DNA of 64,000 bases from Seonamhaeicola sp. ML3 (GCF_023273855.1 NZ_CP096884.1:3038001-3102000); one strand, 5' to 3'. Positions 27,186-35,633 are shown, numbered from the stretch's first letter. Made by a program: numbers and translations. Notes: generated by a model from the letters alone, not told the origin.

Positions 27186-27827
27186 TTACTCTATTAGCTT
27201 ATGAATTATCGCATATTGTAATAACACAATGGTGCGTGTATCAACAATTTCTCCATTATTGAGCATCTCTACCGCTCTATCAAAAGAGATTTCCATGACC
27301 TCAATATCTTCAGCTTCACTATCCAATCCGCCCCCTTCACCTACTTTCATGTCGTCGGTGTATTCTCCAACAAAAAAATGCATCTTTTCGGTCATAACTC
27401 CTGGAGACGAATAACTTTCATAGACCTTTTTTACTTCCTTAAGTCTATAACCTGTTTCTTCTTCCGTTTCTCTTATGATACATTCTTCTGGATTGTCTTT
27501 GTCAAGTATTCCTGCTGCCACCTCAACAAGGAAGCCGTCTTCATTATCGTTTAAATACGTTGGCATTCTAAATTGCTTTACAAGTATTACTGTTCTTTTT
27601 TCCTTGTTATACAATAAAATACCAGCACCATCACCCCTGTCATAGACTTCACGCATCTGATTGACCCAACGACCATCTGGCATTAAGTAATCAAAATTAA
27701 CTTTGTTCAGAATATAATAGTTATCTGAAAGTAATGTCTTTTCAATATTTTTTATTTTGTTTGATGGTTTCAATTTATTCAAAATTTTAAAAGTTCTATT
27801 ATCAAAATAGGTTTCGACTCCGCTCAA
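27186..27827 (-). CDS. NUDIX hydrolase, NudK-like (GDP-mannose pyrophosphatase group)
   Basis: The ~213-residue frame has a complete Nudix box (GILDKDNPEECIIRETEEETGY, split here as GILDKDNPEE plus RETEEETGY) and the NudK-type lead-in LSDNYYILNKV and REVYDRGDGAG. NudK cleaves GDP-mannose and related nucleotide sugars; substrate here is inferred only from that resemblance. The frame opens at a TTG (27827) inside a repeat (AGGTTGAGCGGAGTCGAAAC), while the conserved part begins ~27 residues later, so the true start may be one of several TTGs downstream. It follows the AAA+ gene by 14 bp. Confidence 0.8.
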   Translation of the reverse strand: MSGVETYFDNRTFKILNKLKPSNKIKNIEKTLLSDNYYILNKVNFDYLMPDGRWVNQMREVYDRGDGAGILLYNKEKRTVILVKQFRMPTYLNDNEDGFLVEVAAGILDKDNPEECIIRETEEETGYRLKEVKKVYESYSSPGVMTEKMHFFVGEYTDDMKVGEGGGLDSEAEDIEVMEISFDRAVEMLNNGEIVDTRTIVLLQYAIIHKLIE

Positions 27828-27841
27828 CCTGACAACATTTT

Positions 27842-29800
27842 TTAATCCTCAAATGTCTTTCTTGCTTCCATTTCAATATTTAGTTGATTTACTCGGGCAT
27901 CTACTTTACGTTTAAAATCAGAATCTGCTATTGTTGCTACATTATCCAAATATCTAACGACTTCTTGTCTTCTAATTTCAGAGAAATCAAGACCTTTCAT
28001 GTTCGCTCTCATTAATTCCTGCAGCATATTGAATTTGGTTTCATAATCTTGTTTGAAATAGATTTCAGGATTATTGAACCAATCATCCTCTAAGTCAAAA
28101 TCGGTTAAACGCAATGAAATTGCACTTTGTATGTTCCTTACATCCCTTGATGAAAAGAACGGAAACTCCTTTTGCATTTCCTTGTATAGATTGGCATAGA
28201 ACAAGTGTTCATTCGTTTTAAATTTCTTTTCAACATCTTCATAAATCTCATGAACGCGCTCTTCAGAAGGATTTTCAATTGAACTCAAAATTTCACCCAT
28301 ATTTTTCGCCAAACCTTGGTCCTGTAAATACTTATAATTGCCAGGGTCTTCCATATTTACAAAATCTGGTAAGGTTTCATCTAACTTACGCCACCACAAA
28401 TGGTCCTGATCTAGGAAATCATGTTCCGTTCTAGCACCATCAATCTTAAAGCGCCCCTGTACACGAGAAATAACTGCCTTATCCAACATTTCTGGCAAAT
28501 TGGTAAATAATCCTATGGAACTATTTCCATAATTCACGGCATAAGCACCTTCTGTATATCTTAAGAATACGCCTATCACTTCTTTTACACCAGCAGAAAC
28601 CCCTTGAGCCGTTCGCTCCTGAAGATTGTTCTCTGCATCATCAATTGGTGCAAAAATTAGTTTGGATGGATCCTGTAACGGCTTCATCCACTCTACCATT
28701 TTCTCAGCAGAACCTCCTTGAAAAGTACTTATTAGCGCATCCGGCATGGGATGAAATAGAAAAGGTATATCCAGTTCATCACAATATTCTTTCAATCTCG
28801 TAGCTATAGCCGCAATCAACATACTTTTCCCCGTACCTGGAATTCCGTACCCCATAAATACCGGCATAAAACCACCAAGTTCCTGAAAAGGATTCTTTTT
28901 GGCAGTAAAATCGTAGCTCAACAAACGCTCTGTTAATCTTCGTGCAAAGTGCTTAGCATCCCGGTTACCAACTATTTGTTCAAATTTAATTTTATTGAAT
29001 TCAACACTCTTGGCAGTACCTGCAAAAACATTATTCCAACCAGAAACTGCAAATTCAGAGTTCTCTAATTTATATGTTCTGTCCTCAATAGTTTCGGTGT
29101 ACTCTAAACTACTTTTACGCAGTTGAATTTCATCTATAAAGGCTTCAAAATACACCACCGTAAAGTCGATAACATCTTTATCTGACTTAATGATATCCGG
29201 ATGTCCCAAGTATTTATCATAATAGAACAAACTGCATGAAATCCCTTTTATTGGTGACATTAAGGACACCTCTGGAATACCAGCAAACTTCTGCTTCATG
29301 ACACTTAAATCATCTGAAGCGTGTGGTTTTAAATCGTGTAATATTTTATAAGCTGTAGCAAAGAGCATAAAAGCTGTAGCTGTATGCATTTTACTTTCAA
29401 ACTCTCTTTTTCCACTAGAGTCTAAAGCCGATTTATTTTCGGCTAAACTCGATAAACCAGAAGCATCGTAATAACTATCCTTAACCCAAATCCCCAAAGT
29501 AATACCCTCTTGAACACCGTAAAGCGTCTGATTCAAATAAATAGGAATAGCAACCGAATCTGGCAACAGGCGCTTCTTTAAAGCTAAAATCGTTTTTGAA
29601 ACCGAAGTAATCTCTGTTGCACTACTTCCGTTATTGGCACGAGATAAATACAAAAGAATAGAATCATCTTTGGCATCTTTATCTCGATTTTTGGCTCTTG
29701 CACCCTGCTCCCATTGAGTACTTTTTAAGTAAGATGTTGCCTCATCGCGAAGCATATCTAATTCTGATTGTTTTATAGGGAATGTTGAGTTGTGGTTCAT
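27842..29800 (-). CDS. AAA+ ATPase, unusual, unassigned family
   Basis: The 652-residue protein has a ~300-residue N-terminal region with no recognisable domain and an AAA+ module: Walker A GYGIPGTGKS (317-326), Walker B LIFAPIDDAE (381-390, with Asp-Asp instead of Asp-Glu), a sensor-like NSSIGLFTNLPEMLDKAVISR stretch with a candidate arginine finger near 450, and a helical C-terminal region. The layout resembles AAA+ remodelling ATPases. It lies in the middle of the minus-strand run with coiled-coil and membrane proteins. It could act as the motor of that system; its substrate is unknown. Confidence 0.7.
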   Translation of the reverse strand: MNHNSTFPIKQSELDMLRDEATSYLKSTQWEQGARAKNRDKDAKDDSILLYLSRANNGSSATEITSVSKTILALKKRLLPDSVAIPIYLNQTLYGVQEGITLGIWVKDSYYDASGLSSLAENKSALDSSGKREFESKMHTATAFMLFATAYKILHDLKPHASDDLSVMKQKFAGIPEVSLMSPIKGISCSLFYYDKYLGHPDIIKSDKDVIDFTVVYFEAFIDEIQLRKSSLEYTETIEDRTYKLENSEFAVSGWNNVFAGTAKSVEFNKIKFEQIVGNRDAKHFARRLTERLLSYDFTAKKNPFQELGGFMPVFMGYGIPGTGKSMLIAAIATRLKEYCDELDIPFLFHPMPDALISTFQGGSAEKMVEWMKPLQDPSKLIFAPIDDAENNLQERTAQGVSAGVKEVIGVFLRYTEGAYAVNYGNSSIGLFTNLPEMLDKAVISRVQGRFKIDGARTEHDFLDQDHLWWRKLDETLPDFVNMEDPGNYKYLQDQGLAKNMGEILSSIENPSEERVHEIYEDVEKKFKTNEHLFYANLYKEMQKEFPFFSSRDVRNIQSAISLRLTDFDLEDDWFNNPEIYFKQDYETKFNMLQELMRANMKGLDFSEIRRQEVVRYLDNVATIADSDFKRKVDARVNQLNIEMEARKTFED

Positions 29801-29802
29801 TT

Positions 29803-29837
29803 TAGTCTTCAGTTTGCAGTCTTCAGTTTGCAGTCCT
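29803..29837 (+). repeat. Heptameric CAGTnnn repeat array
   Basis: Five 7-bp units are in register: TAGTCTT, CAGTTTG, CAGTCTT, CAGTTTG, CAGTCCT. An array of the same kind in the opposite orientation lies at 30260-30287, so the pair brackets the four-helix-bundle gene. Confidence 0.75.
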
Positions 29838-29873
29838 AACCGCTCTGAACTAACAGCATATATTTTAATTAAT

Positions 29874-30233
29874 TCATTTAAATTTATCTGGGTTATTCAT
29901 CATATAGTTTAAAAGTTTGCCAACTTCTTCACTTTTATTTATAAAATCTGAATATTGCTCTTTGGAGATATATTCACAAGCCAGGGCGAAATCCAGCCAT
30001 AATTGAGTTTCTGTATTCTCGCTATCGGCATCGGATAATTTACTCTTAAAATGCTTTTCATATTGTCTTTTCCTATATCCTTCAGCCATATTAGAACAAA
30101 CTGACCTACTTGAACGAACAATTTGAGAAGTTAAAGCGAACACCTCAGATTGTGGAAAACTCTTGGCTAAATGGAATATTTCCATTGCCAAGGCAAATCC
30201 CTTTTTATATGCTAAAAGCGTTCTAAAACCCAT
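29874..30233 (-). CDS. Four-helix-bundle protein (23S rRNA IVS / S23 family)
   Basis: The 119-residue, all-helical protein has the family hallmarks YKKGFALAMEIFHLAKSFPQSE, QIVRSSRSVCSNMAEGY and a C-terminal LLNYMMNNP. The family was first found in intervening sequences of 23S rRNA and also occurs as stand-alone genes; its function is unknown. Here it stands between the AAA+ gene and an unknown gene, bounded on both sides by inverted heptamer arrays. It may be a passenger rather than part of the system. Confidence 0.85.
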   Translation of the reverse strand: MGFRTLLAYKKGFALAMEIFHLAKSFPQSEVFALTSQIVRSSRSVCSNMAEGYRKRQYEKHFKSKLSDADSENTETQLWLDFALACEYISKEQYSDFINKSEEVGKLLNYMMNNPDKFK

Positions 30234-30259
30234 TTCTAAATTTCAATTTTTGTTCGTTT

Positions 30260-30287
30260 ACTGCTGACTGCCAACTGAAAACTGCCT
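30260..30287 (-). repeat. Heptameric ACTGnnn repeat array (inverse of CAGTnnn)
   Basis: Four 7-bp units: ACTGCTG, ACTGCCA, ACTGAAA, ACTGCCT. On the minus strand they read as CAGT-spaced heptamers. The array runs into the TAG stop codon of the gene at 30286. Confidence 0.75.
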
Positions 30288-31353
30288 ACTTTTTTAATTG
30301 TTCAATTTTCAAAGAAGCCATTTCAATTGGAGGTTTGGCCAACTTATTAATTATTTCTGGTGTTTTATTATATAATAGCTGAATGATTCTATGTGGGGCA
30401 AAAACATATTTCTGTCTAAAGACCTCATCCCAACGCTGTAATATCTGTTTATTAAAAAAGCTTCCTTCCTTAAATTCACTTTTAGATTTTACTTCATCAA
30501 TTTTCATTGAAAGCGCATAAGACTCAACAGGTATTTCTTTTTTACCAATTCCTTCTAAAATCACATGCGTAAGTTCATTGGCATCCTTTGCAAACATATT
30601 GTGCAATGGCCCTAAATCTATACGTATAATATGTTTTGGTGATACCTTCGCTAGCTTTCTATCGATACCGTAAGCCATCGTGTCCAAATTCATTTTTCTA
30701 TCTGCTACGTGTTTAAGAACCTCATAAATTTCATCTCGATAATCATTAACATCACTGTTGTGATAGTTGAAATACATAAAGCAAACGAACGGACGGTTAC
30801 TAGCCACATCATAAAAACTCCAGCTAGTAAGGTATTCTCCTTCTGAACCTGCAGGAGCCTTTACAATCTTTCCTTGAACAAACCGATTAAAGATATAACG
30901 CTTGTTAACTGAGGAATAATAAACAATACTGGCAGCTTGAAACAACTTGCTGCGCTTAATAGGCTGTTTTTTACGCATTAAGGTATCTAAAAACTCTTCC
31001 TGTAACTCATTAACAGGTGTTAGTTTCCCTAAATAATCATCGCGTAACTCTAAATCATTAAACAAATACCTAAACTCTAGATAATTAGGAAATCCAGATT
31101 CCGTTAAGTCAATTTTCATATTATCCTCTTCATCATACATGTATTTAACACGCATGGCCTCTATGGAATACAACAACAGATCGCAATACTGCTTAAACAT
31201 ATTAAGCTCTTGATTAGAGATAATATTATTTTGTTGTACAGCAACAATGAGCTCTTTGAACACATAATCAACCATTTTATGGTAAAATATATAGTGCTCC
31301 TTAGAGTCTAATGTTGCGGAATCTAAAGGTGTGGTAATATGATTAATTGTCAT
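30286..31353 (-). CDS. Unknown soluble protein (355 aa)
   Basis: The protein is predicted to be cytoplasmic, mainly helical, and has no motif I recognise. A FPNYLEFRYLFNDLELRDDYLGKL segment lies near 90, and an RIDLGPLHNMFAKDANELTHVILEG segment near 245. It is transcribed after the coiled-coil gene and before the four-helix and AAA+ genes. The last residues (SLKIEQLKK) overlap a heptamer repeat. Its role probably depends on its partners in this run. Confidence 0.55.
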   Translation of the reverse strand: MTINHITTPLDSATLDSKEHYIFYHKMVDYVFKELIVAVQQNNIISNQELNMFKQYCDLLLYSIEAMRVKYMYDEEDNMKIDLTESGFPNYLEFRYLFNDLELRDDYLGKLTPVNELQEEFLDTLMRKKQPIKRSKLFQAASIVYYSSVNKRYIFNRFVQGKIVKAPAGSEGEYLTSWSFYDVASNRPFVCFMYFNYHNSDVNDYRDEIYEVLKHVADRKMNLDTMAYGIDRKLAKVSPKHIIRIDLGPLHNMFAKDANELTHVILEGIGKKEIPVESYALSMKIDEVKSKSEFKEGSFFNKQILQRWDEVFRQKYVFAPHRIIQLLYNKTPEIINKLAKPPIEMASLKIEQLKK

Positions 31354-31394
31354 TGTTTTAATTCGGAATTGACAAAAATAATTCTTGATTTGGG

Positions 31395-31535
31395 CGTTAC
31401 CATATCTGGTCAGGCTTTCGGCAGTCGCTCCCTCCTTCGTCGGGGAGCTTCAACAAATGCCTCAATCCTTAACGCAATGAAAATTTGAAAAATAAATTAC
31501 AAAAGATTGCCACGTCGTGCCTCCTCGCAATGACG
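31395..31535. repeat. Composite repeat region between the first two genes of the 23-33 kb run
   Basis: The segment holds GC-richer palindromic pieces (GTCAGGCTTTCGGCAGTCGC, CTCCCTCCTTCGTCGGGGAG, the second a CTCCC...GGGAG-like hairpin) and, at 31503-31535, a unit ending CTCCTCGCAATGACGA that matches the dispersed 'gcaatgacg' family. Base composition differs clearly from the AT-rich surroundings. Confidence 0.6.
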
Positions 31536-31536
31536 A

Positions 31537-32880
31537 CTAACTTAATAAATCGTCGTCTCCTGCATCTGGATTTGAATCTCCCTCAGGGGCATCTCCATCA
31601 CCAGAGGGTGAGTTGGCCTCTGCTTTATAATAGTCTTCAAAAAGTTCTTTCATATCGATGCCGTAACGCTCAGCGAAATTCTTTTGGATATCAATATCCT
31701 TAGCTCGAATTTCCTGTAAAGCCTCTGCATAACTGCTATAAACACCTTGCATAACTTTTTCATGAACAGGAATGTTGTCCATCATATCCTGACGTGCTTT
31801 GGCACTAGCTGTATGCATTGCAGCAAGGGTTTCACCAATGTGCTCGTCTGTTTTAACACCTAAATGTTCTAAAATTGCCGCAAATTCTTGGTCTGTACGT
31901 GCTTTTAAAGCCACTACGTAACCATCATAATACTTTAATCTTTCTTCGGTGTCAGACTTTAATTTGGCACGATGTGTTTGCAAGTTGCTACGTAAAGATG
32001 TTAACACCTTAATTGTTAAATTATGCTTGTGAACAAAACTATCTTTACTGGCCGCCAAGGTTGTGTAGGCATTTTTAAGGCCTTCTAACTCTTCAACTTT
32101 TTGCTCTAAACCAGTAACTTTACCAATGGCTTCTGCGTATTCTGTTGATTGCTTATCAGCAATATCTTCAAGCTCTTGTCTAGCCTGCTTTAGTAAAGCA
32201 TATTGCTCTTCTAACTTTTCTTCTACCTCTTTCTTTTTCTCTAAGGCTTTGGTGTGGTTTTTAGTAGCTTCTACTATAGCATCTTGAAGTTTGTCTTCTA
32301 CTTCCTTTATTTCGAGTTCTCTGTTCTTTAAACGGGTAACAGCAGCCTGACTCTTATAGGACAATTCACTTAATAAGGTTTGAACATCGGCACTTTCAAT
32401 ACGTGCTTGAAACATGGCTTTAGCCTTATTATCAGCCGCCGCTCTTGTTTTCTCAGCTGCCTTAAGTTCATCTTGAGCCTTTTTGATTTTGCTTTTACGC
32501 CCCCACAAGTTGTTCCACCAAGTATTTGGCTTACTTTCGGCATCCTCAAGTTCAACTCTTGCTCTTTCCAAAGCTTTTTGAGCATCGTCAATAACTTTTT
32601 GCTCGGTAGCATTAAGCGATGAGAACTTTTCAAATAAAATACCTACCTCGTCCTGATAATCTGTTAAATCTTTAATGGCATCAAGAAGCGTTGTCCTATC
32701 CTTTTCAGCCATATGCACTACATCATCTAAGGTGGCATTTAATATTTTCTGGCGTACTTCAGGGTCGTCCTCTTGTGCTAATTTAGATTTCATAGTGTCA
32801 ATGGCTTTTCCCCAATTGACATCTACTTTTTCAGTTTTTTCATTTGAATTGGTTTCTAATAAATCGAAATCATCAGACAT
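31537..32880 (-). CDS. Large coiled-coil protein, unknown
   Basis: From the ATG at 32880 (MSDDFDLLETN) the product is 447 residues; an upstream ATG would add 13. Almost the whole protein is charged alpha helix (about 60-370, with heptads such as KALEKKKEVEEKLEEQYALLK). A tryptophan-rich NTWWNNLWGRKSKIKKAQ patch near 115 might contact membrane or a partner. The C-terminus is an acidic, Gly/Asp-rich disordered tail. There is no signal peptide. It is the first gene of the run and resembles PspA- or TelA-like cytoplasmic coiled-coil proteins only in general form. Confidence 0.6.
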   Translation of the reverse strand: MSDDFDLLETNSNEKTEKVDVNWGKAIDTMKSKLAQEDDPEVRQKILNATLDDVVHMAEKDRTTLLDAIKDLTDYQDEVGILFEKFSSLNATEQKVIDDAQKALERARVELEDAESKPNTWWNNLWGRKSKIKKAQDELKAAEKTRAAADNKAKAMFQARIESADVQTLLSELSYKSQAAVTRLKNRELEIKEVEDKLQDAIVEATKNHTKALEKKKEVEEKLEEQYALLKQARQELEDIADKQSTEYAEAIGKVTGLEQKVEELEGLKNAYTTLAASKDSFVHKHNLTIKVLTSLRSNLQTHRAKLKSDTEERLKYYDGYVVALKARTDQEFAAILEHLGVKTDEHIGETLAAMHTASAKARQDMMDNIPVHEKVMQGVYSSYAEALQEIRAKDIDIQKNFAERYGIDMKELFEDYYKAEANSPSGDGDAPEGDSNPDAGDDDLLS

Positions 32881-33146
32881 AGTCGGTTTTGTATTAAAGT
32901 TGAACAAATTTACGGACAAGCAATTTCGTTAAAAAAGATGACTTTTGAAACAGTTGTTGCTCAAATAATTTGTATGTAATGTTATTAAATTGTTACAGCT
33001 ATTTTACATTTTCGATGAAATGCAATTTACAAATGTCAGATTTTATACATAATAAAAGTAATCTAAAACCCTTGATTTTTAACTGATTGCGCTTGATAGT
33101 CAACTAAATTATCAACACAAATTGTTTATATCCTTTTCATTTTAAG

Positions 33147-33177
33147 TTGTTTAGACTACTTATAAGCATTACCTTTG
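33147..33177 (+). promoter_or_regulatory. Promoter of the paired small membrane genes
   Basis: TTG at 33147-33149 and TACCTTTG (TAnnTTTG) at 33170-33177 are 20 bp apart. The -7 box lies 27 bp before the ATG at 33205. The remaining 32881-33146 segment carries the divergent upstream region of the coiled-coil gene; I see no gene in it. Confidence 0.5.
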
Positions 33178-33204
33178 GATTGCTATTTACCAAATTACAT
33201 TATT

Positions 33205-33429
33205 ATGTCTCTTAACCTAATACCACGATTTCTTATAGTTGCAGAGTACACCATACTTACTGTGCTTATTATAGTGGTTATTTTTTTCGCACTTTTATTG
33301 ATTCTGGGAGTTAGAAAATCTTTTAAACTTAAAAAAGAAAACGAACGGTTGGATCAAATAAGTGAAGAAATTGCCAAAAAGAAAGAAGAAGAATACAAAG
33401 ATTTTACTGGAGGGCATATGTACCAATAA
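33205..33429 (+). CDS. Small single-pass membrane protein, GHMYQ C-terminus
   Basis: From the ATG at 33205 the product is 74 residues: a short hydrophilic start, a strong transmembrane helix (about 10-33), an amphipathic charged helix (KLKKENERLDQISEEIAKKKEEE) and the end DFTGGHMYQ. The next gene, 11 bp downstream, has the same plan and a matching end (GTGHIYE). An earlier frame start at 33175 overlaps the -7 box and is rejected. Function unknown. Confidence 0.6.
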   Translation: MSLNLIPRFLIVAEYTILTVLIIVVIFFALLLILGVRKSFKLKKENERLDQISEEIAKKKEEEYKDFTGGHMYQ

Positions 33430-33440
33430 AACCAATTAAT

Positions 33441-33638
33441 ATGGGAGTTATACTTGGACTTATATTTACACTTATACCTGTAAGCGTTTTAATCCTAATG
33501 GTTTATGCTATTATAAAAAGAATAAAGATTCAGATAAAACTAGACGGCACCATTAAAAAATTTAATACTCTAAAAGATTCTATACATAATATGGATGATT
33601 CCAACTATGGAATAGGAACTGGACATATTTACGAATAA
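33441..33638 (+). CDS. Small single-pass membrane protein, GHIYE C-terminus
   Basis: The 65-residue protein opens directly with a transmembrane helix (about 4-25), then a basic stretch (KRIKIQIKLDG), a helix and the end GIGTGHIYE. It is a probable paralogue or partner of the upstream 74-residue protein, sharing the T-G-(G)-H-[MI]-Y-[QE] end. Both are followed by one terminator, so they form a two-gene operon. Confidence 0.6.
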   Translation: MGVILGLIFTLIPVSVLILMVYAIIKRIKIQIKLDGTIKKFNTLKDSIHNMDDSNYGIGTGHIYE

Positions 33639-33640
33639 AA

Positions 33641-33668
33641 AAAAGCCCACTTTTCAGTGAGCTTTTTT
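33641..33668. terminator. Bidirectional terminator
   Basis: A stem AAAAGC-CACT / AGTG-GCTTTT with one internal mismatch and a TTTC loop lies between convergent stops at 33638 and 33674, with A- and T-runs on the two sides. Confidence 0.7.
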
Positions 33669-33673
33669 AAATC

Positions 33674-35365
33674 TTATCTTACTAATTTCTTGTACTTTAT
33701 ACGTTTTGGCATAATATCACCACCAAGACGTTTCTTTTTGTTTTCCTCATAATCTGAAAAACTACCTTCAAAGAAATATACCTGCGAGTCGCCTTCAAAA
33801 GCTAGTATATGTGTACAAATTCTATCTAAGAACCACCTGTCGTGAGATATCACTACAGCACAGCCAGCAAAGTTCTCAAGACCTTCTTCTAAAGCCCGTA
33901 AAGTATTCACATCAAGGTCGTTGGTAGGCTCATCTAGAAGTAACACATTACCTTCTTCTTTTAAAGTCATGGCCAAATGCAAACGGTTTCTTTCTCCACC
34001 AGATAGGAGTTTTACCTTTTTGTTTTGTTCACTACCGGAGAAATTGAATCTACTCAAATAGGCTCGAGAGTTTACTTGCCTTCCTCCCATCATGACCAAC
34101 TCTTGTTCATCACTAAAGTTTTGCCATATGGTTTTTTCGGGGTCTATATTAGAATGACTTTGATCCACATAAGCAATTTTAGTAGTATCACCGACAATAA
34201 ACTCACCCTTATCTGCTGTTTCTTCTCCCATTATCATTCTGAAAATGGTTGTTTTACCGGCACCGTTAGGCCCTATTACACCAACAATTCCAGCTTGAGG
34301 CAAATTGAAGTTTAAATCTTCATATAATAACTTATCATCATAACCTTTACTCACTCCTACAGCCTCTATAACATTAGTTCCCAATCTAGGACCGTTAGGA
34401 ATATAAATCTCCAGCTTTTCGTCAAGTTGTTTTTGGTCTTGGCTCATCAACCTATCATAATTCTTCAAACGCGCCTTTTGCTTGGTCTGACGGCCTTTAG
34501 CGCCTTGCCTAACCCATTCCAGCTCTCGTTCTAAAGTCTTTTGACGCTTAGAAGCTGCTTTGCCTTCTTGAGCCATCCGTTTAGACTTTTGGTCTAACCA
34601 GGAGGAATAATTTCCCTTCCAAGGAATACCTTCTCCTCTATCTAATTCTAAAATCCAGCCTGCAACGTTATCTAAGAAGTATCTATCGTGTGTCACCGCT
34701 ATTACAGTTCCCTTGTATTGCGCTAAATGATGCTCTAACCAATGAACAGACTCTGCATCTAAGTGGTTAGTAGGCTCATCCAGAAGTAAAACATCAGGTT
34801 CTTTTAGTAATAAACGACATAACGCCACCCGACGGCGTTCTCCACCTGACAATACACCAATTTTCTTATCACCGTCTGGTGTTCTAAGCGCATCCATAGC
34901 TATTTCCAACTTGGTATCTAGCTCCCAAGCATTAGCGGCGTCTATCTGATCTTGAAGTTCGGCTTGTCGGTTCATAAGCTTTTCCATTTTATCTGGATCG
35001 TTATACACTTCCTCTAAACCAAACATATCGTTTATTTTGTTGTATTCATCAAGAATAGCTACGGTTTCTGCAGCACCTTCTTTAACAACCTCTAAAACTG
35101 TTTTATCATCATCTAACTGCGGTTCTTGCTCTAAGTATCCAACCGAATACCCTGGTGAGAAAACCACATCACCTTGGTAATTTTTATCTACCCCAGCAAT
35201 TATTTTTAATAGCGTAGATTTCCCAGATCCATTAAGACCAAGGATACCTATTTTGGCACCATAGAAAAAACTTAAATAAATATTTTTTAGAACTGGCGTA
35301 TTAGCGCTTTGAAACGTTTTTGTAACACCAGACATCGAAAAGATTACTTTTTTATCGTCACTCAC
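33674..35365 (-). CDS. ettA: ABC-F ATPase, energy-dependent translational throttle protein
   Basis: The 563-residue protein has two ABC ATPase domains and no membrane segments: Walker A GLNGSGKSTLLK and GPNGAGKTTIFR, two signatures LSGGERRR and LSGGERNR, and an inter-domain linker (KGRQTKQKARLKNYDRL) typical of ABC-F proteins that bind the ribosomal E site. EttA tunes early elongation according to ATP/ADP. A small membrane protein gene lies upstream on the same strand. Confidence 0.92.
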   Translation of the reverse strand: MSDDKKVIFSMSGVTKTFQSANTPVLKNIYLSFFYGAKIGILGLNGSGKSTLLKIIAGVDKNYQGDVVFSPGYSVGYLEQEPQLDDDKTVLEVVKEGAAETVAILDEYNKINDMFGLEEVYNDPDKMEKLMNRQAELQDQIDAANAWELDTKLEIAMDALRTPDGDKKIGVLSGGERRRVALCRLLLKEPDVLLLDEPTNHLDAESVHWLEHHLAQYKGTVIAVTHDRYFLDNVAGWILELDRGEGIPWKGNYSSWLDQKSKRMAQEGKAASKRQKTLERELEWVRQGAKGRQTKQKARLKNYDRLMSQDQKQLDEKLEIYIPNGPRLGTNVIEAVGVSKGYDDKLLYEDLNFNLPQAGIVGVIGPNGAGKTTIFRMIMGEETADKGEFIVGDTTKIAYVDQSHSNIDPEKTIWQNFSDEQELVMMGGRQVNSRAYLSRFNFSGSEQNKKVKLLSGGERNRLHLAMTLKEEGNVLLLDEPTNDLDVNTLRALEEGLENFAGCAVVISHDRWFLDRICTHILAFEGDSQVYFFEGSFSDYEENKKKRLGGDIMPKRIKYKKLVR

Positions 35366-35409
35366 TTTTTAGATTTTTAGAATGTTAGAAGAATAGATCA
35401 TTAGACTGC

Positions 35410-35592
35410 TTAAACTCTACCTTTTAGAGCATTGAACACCCATGCAATCGCAAAAAAACCAATCCCCACTGCGGCGAACCCCCAGCCTGCGACTTCATCA
35501 TATCTAAATGCCCCCAAAGCTATTAGACCTAAACCTACAAAAATCATAATCCAGGTAGCCCAAGAAAGCACCGTATTTTTATTCATTGACAT
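35410..35592 (-). CDS. Small two-helix membrane protein (CAL67264-like family)
   Basis: The 60-residue protein is almost entirely two transmembrane helices (about 10-27 and 37-54), with a short basic end (KGRV). I recall small proteins of this kind next to ettA in Flavobacteriaceae, named after a Gramella locus; the match is from memory. It could start at the ATG at 35592 or the one two codons later. No function is known. Confidence 0.6.
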   Translation of the reverse strand: MSMNKNTVLSWATWIMIFVGLGLIALGAFRYDEVAGWGFAAVGIGFFAIAWVFNALKGRV

Positions 35593-35633
35593 ATTATGTA
35601 GTTATTTTTTAAAGATAGCAAATATCGTATTTT

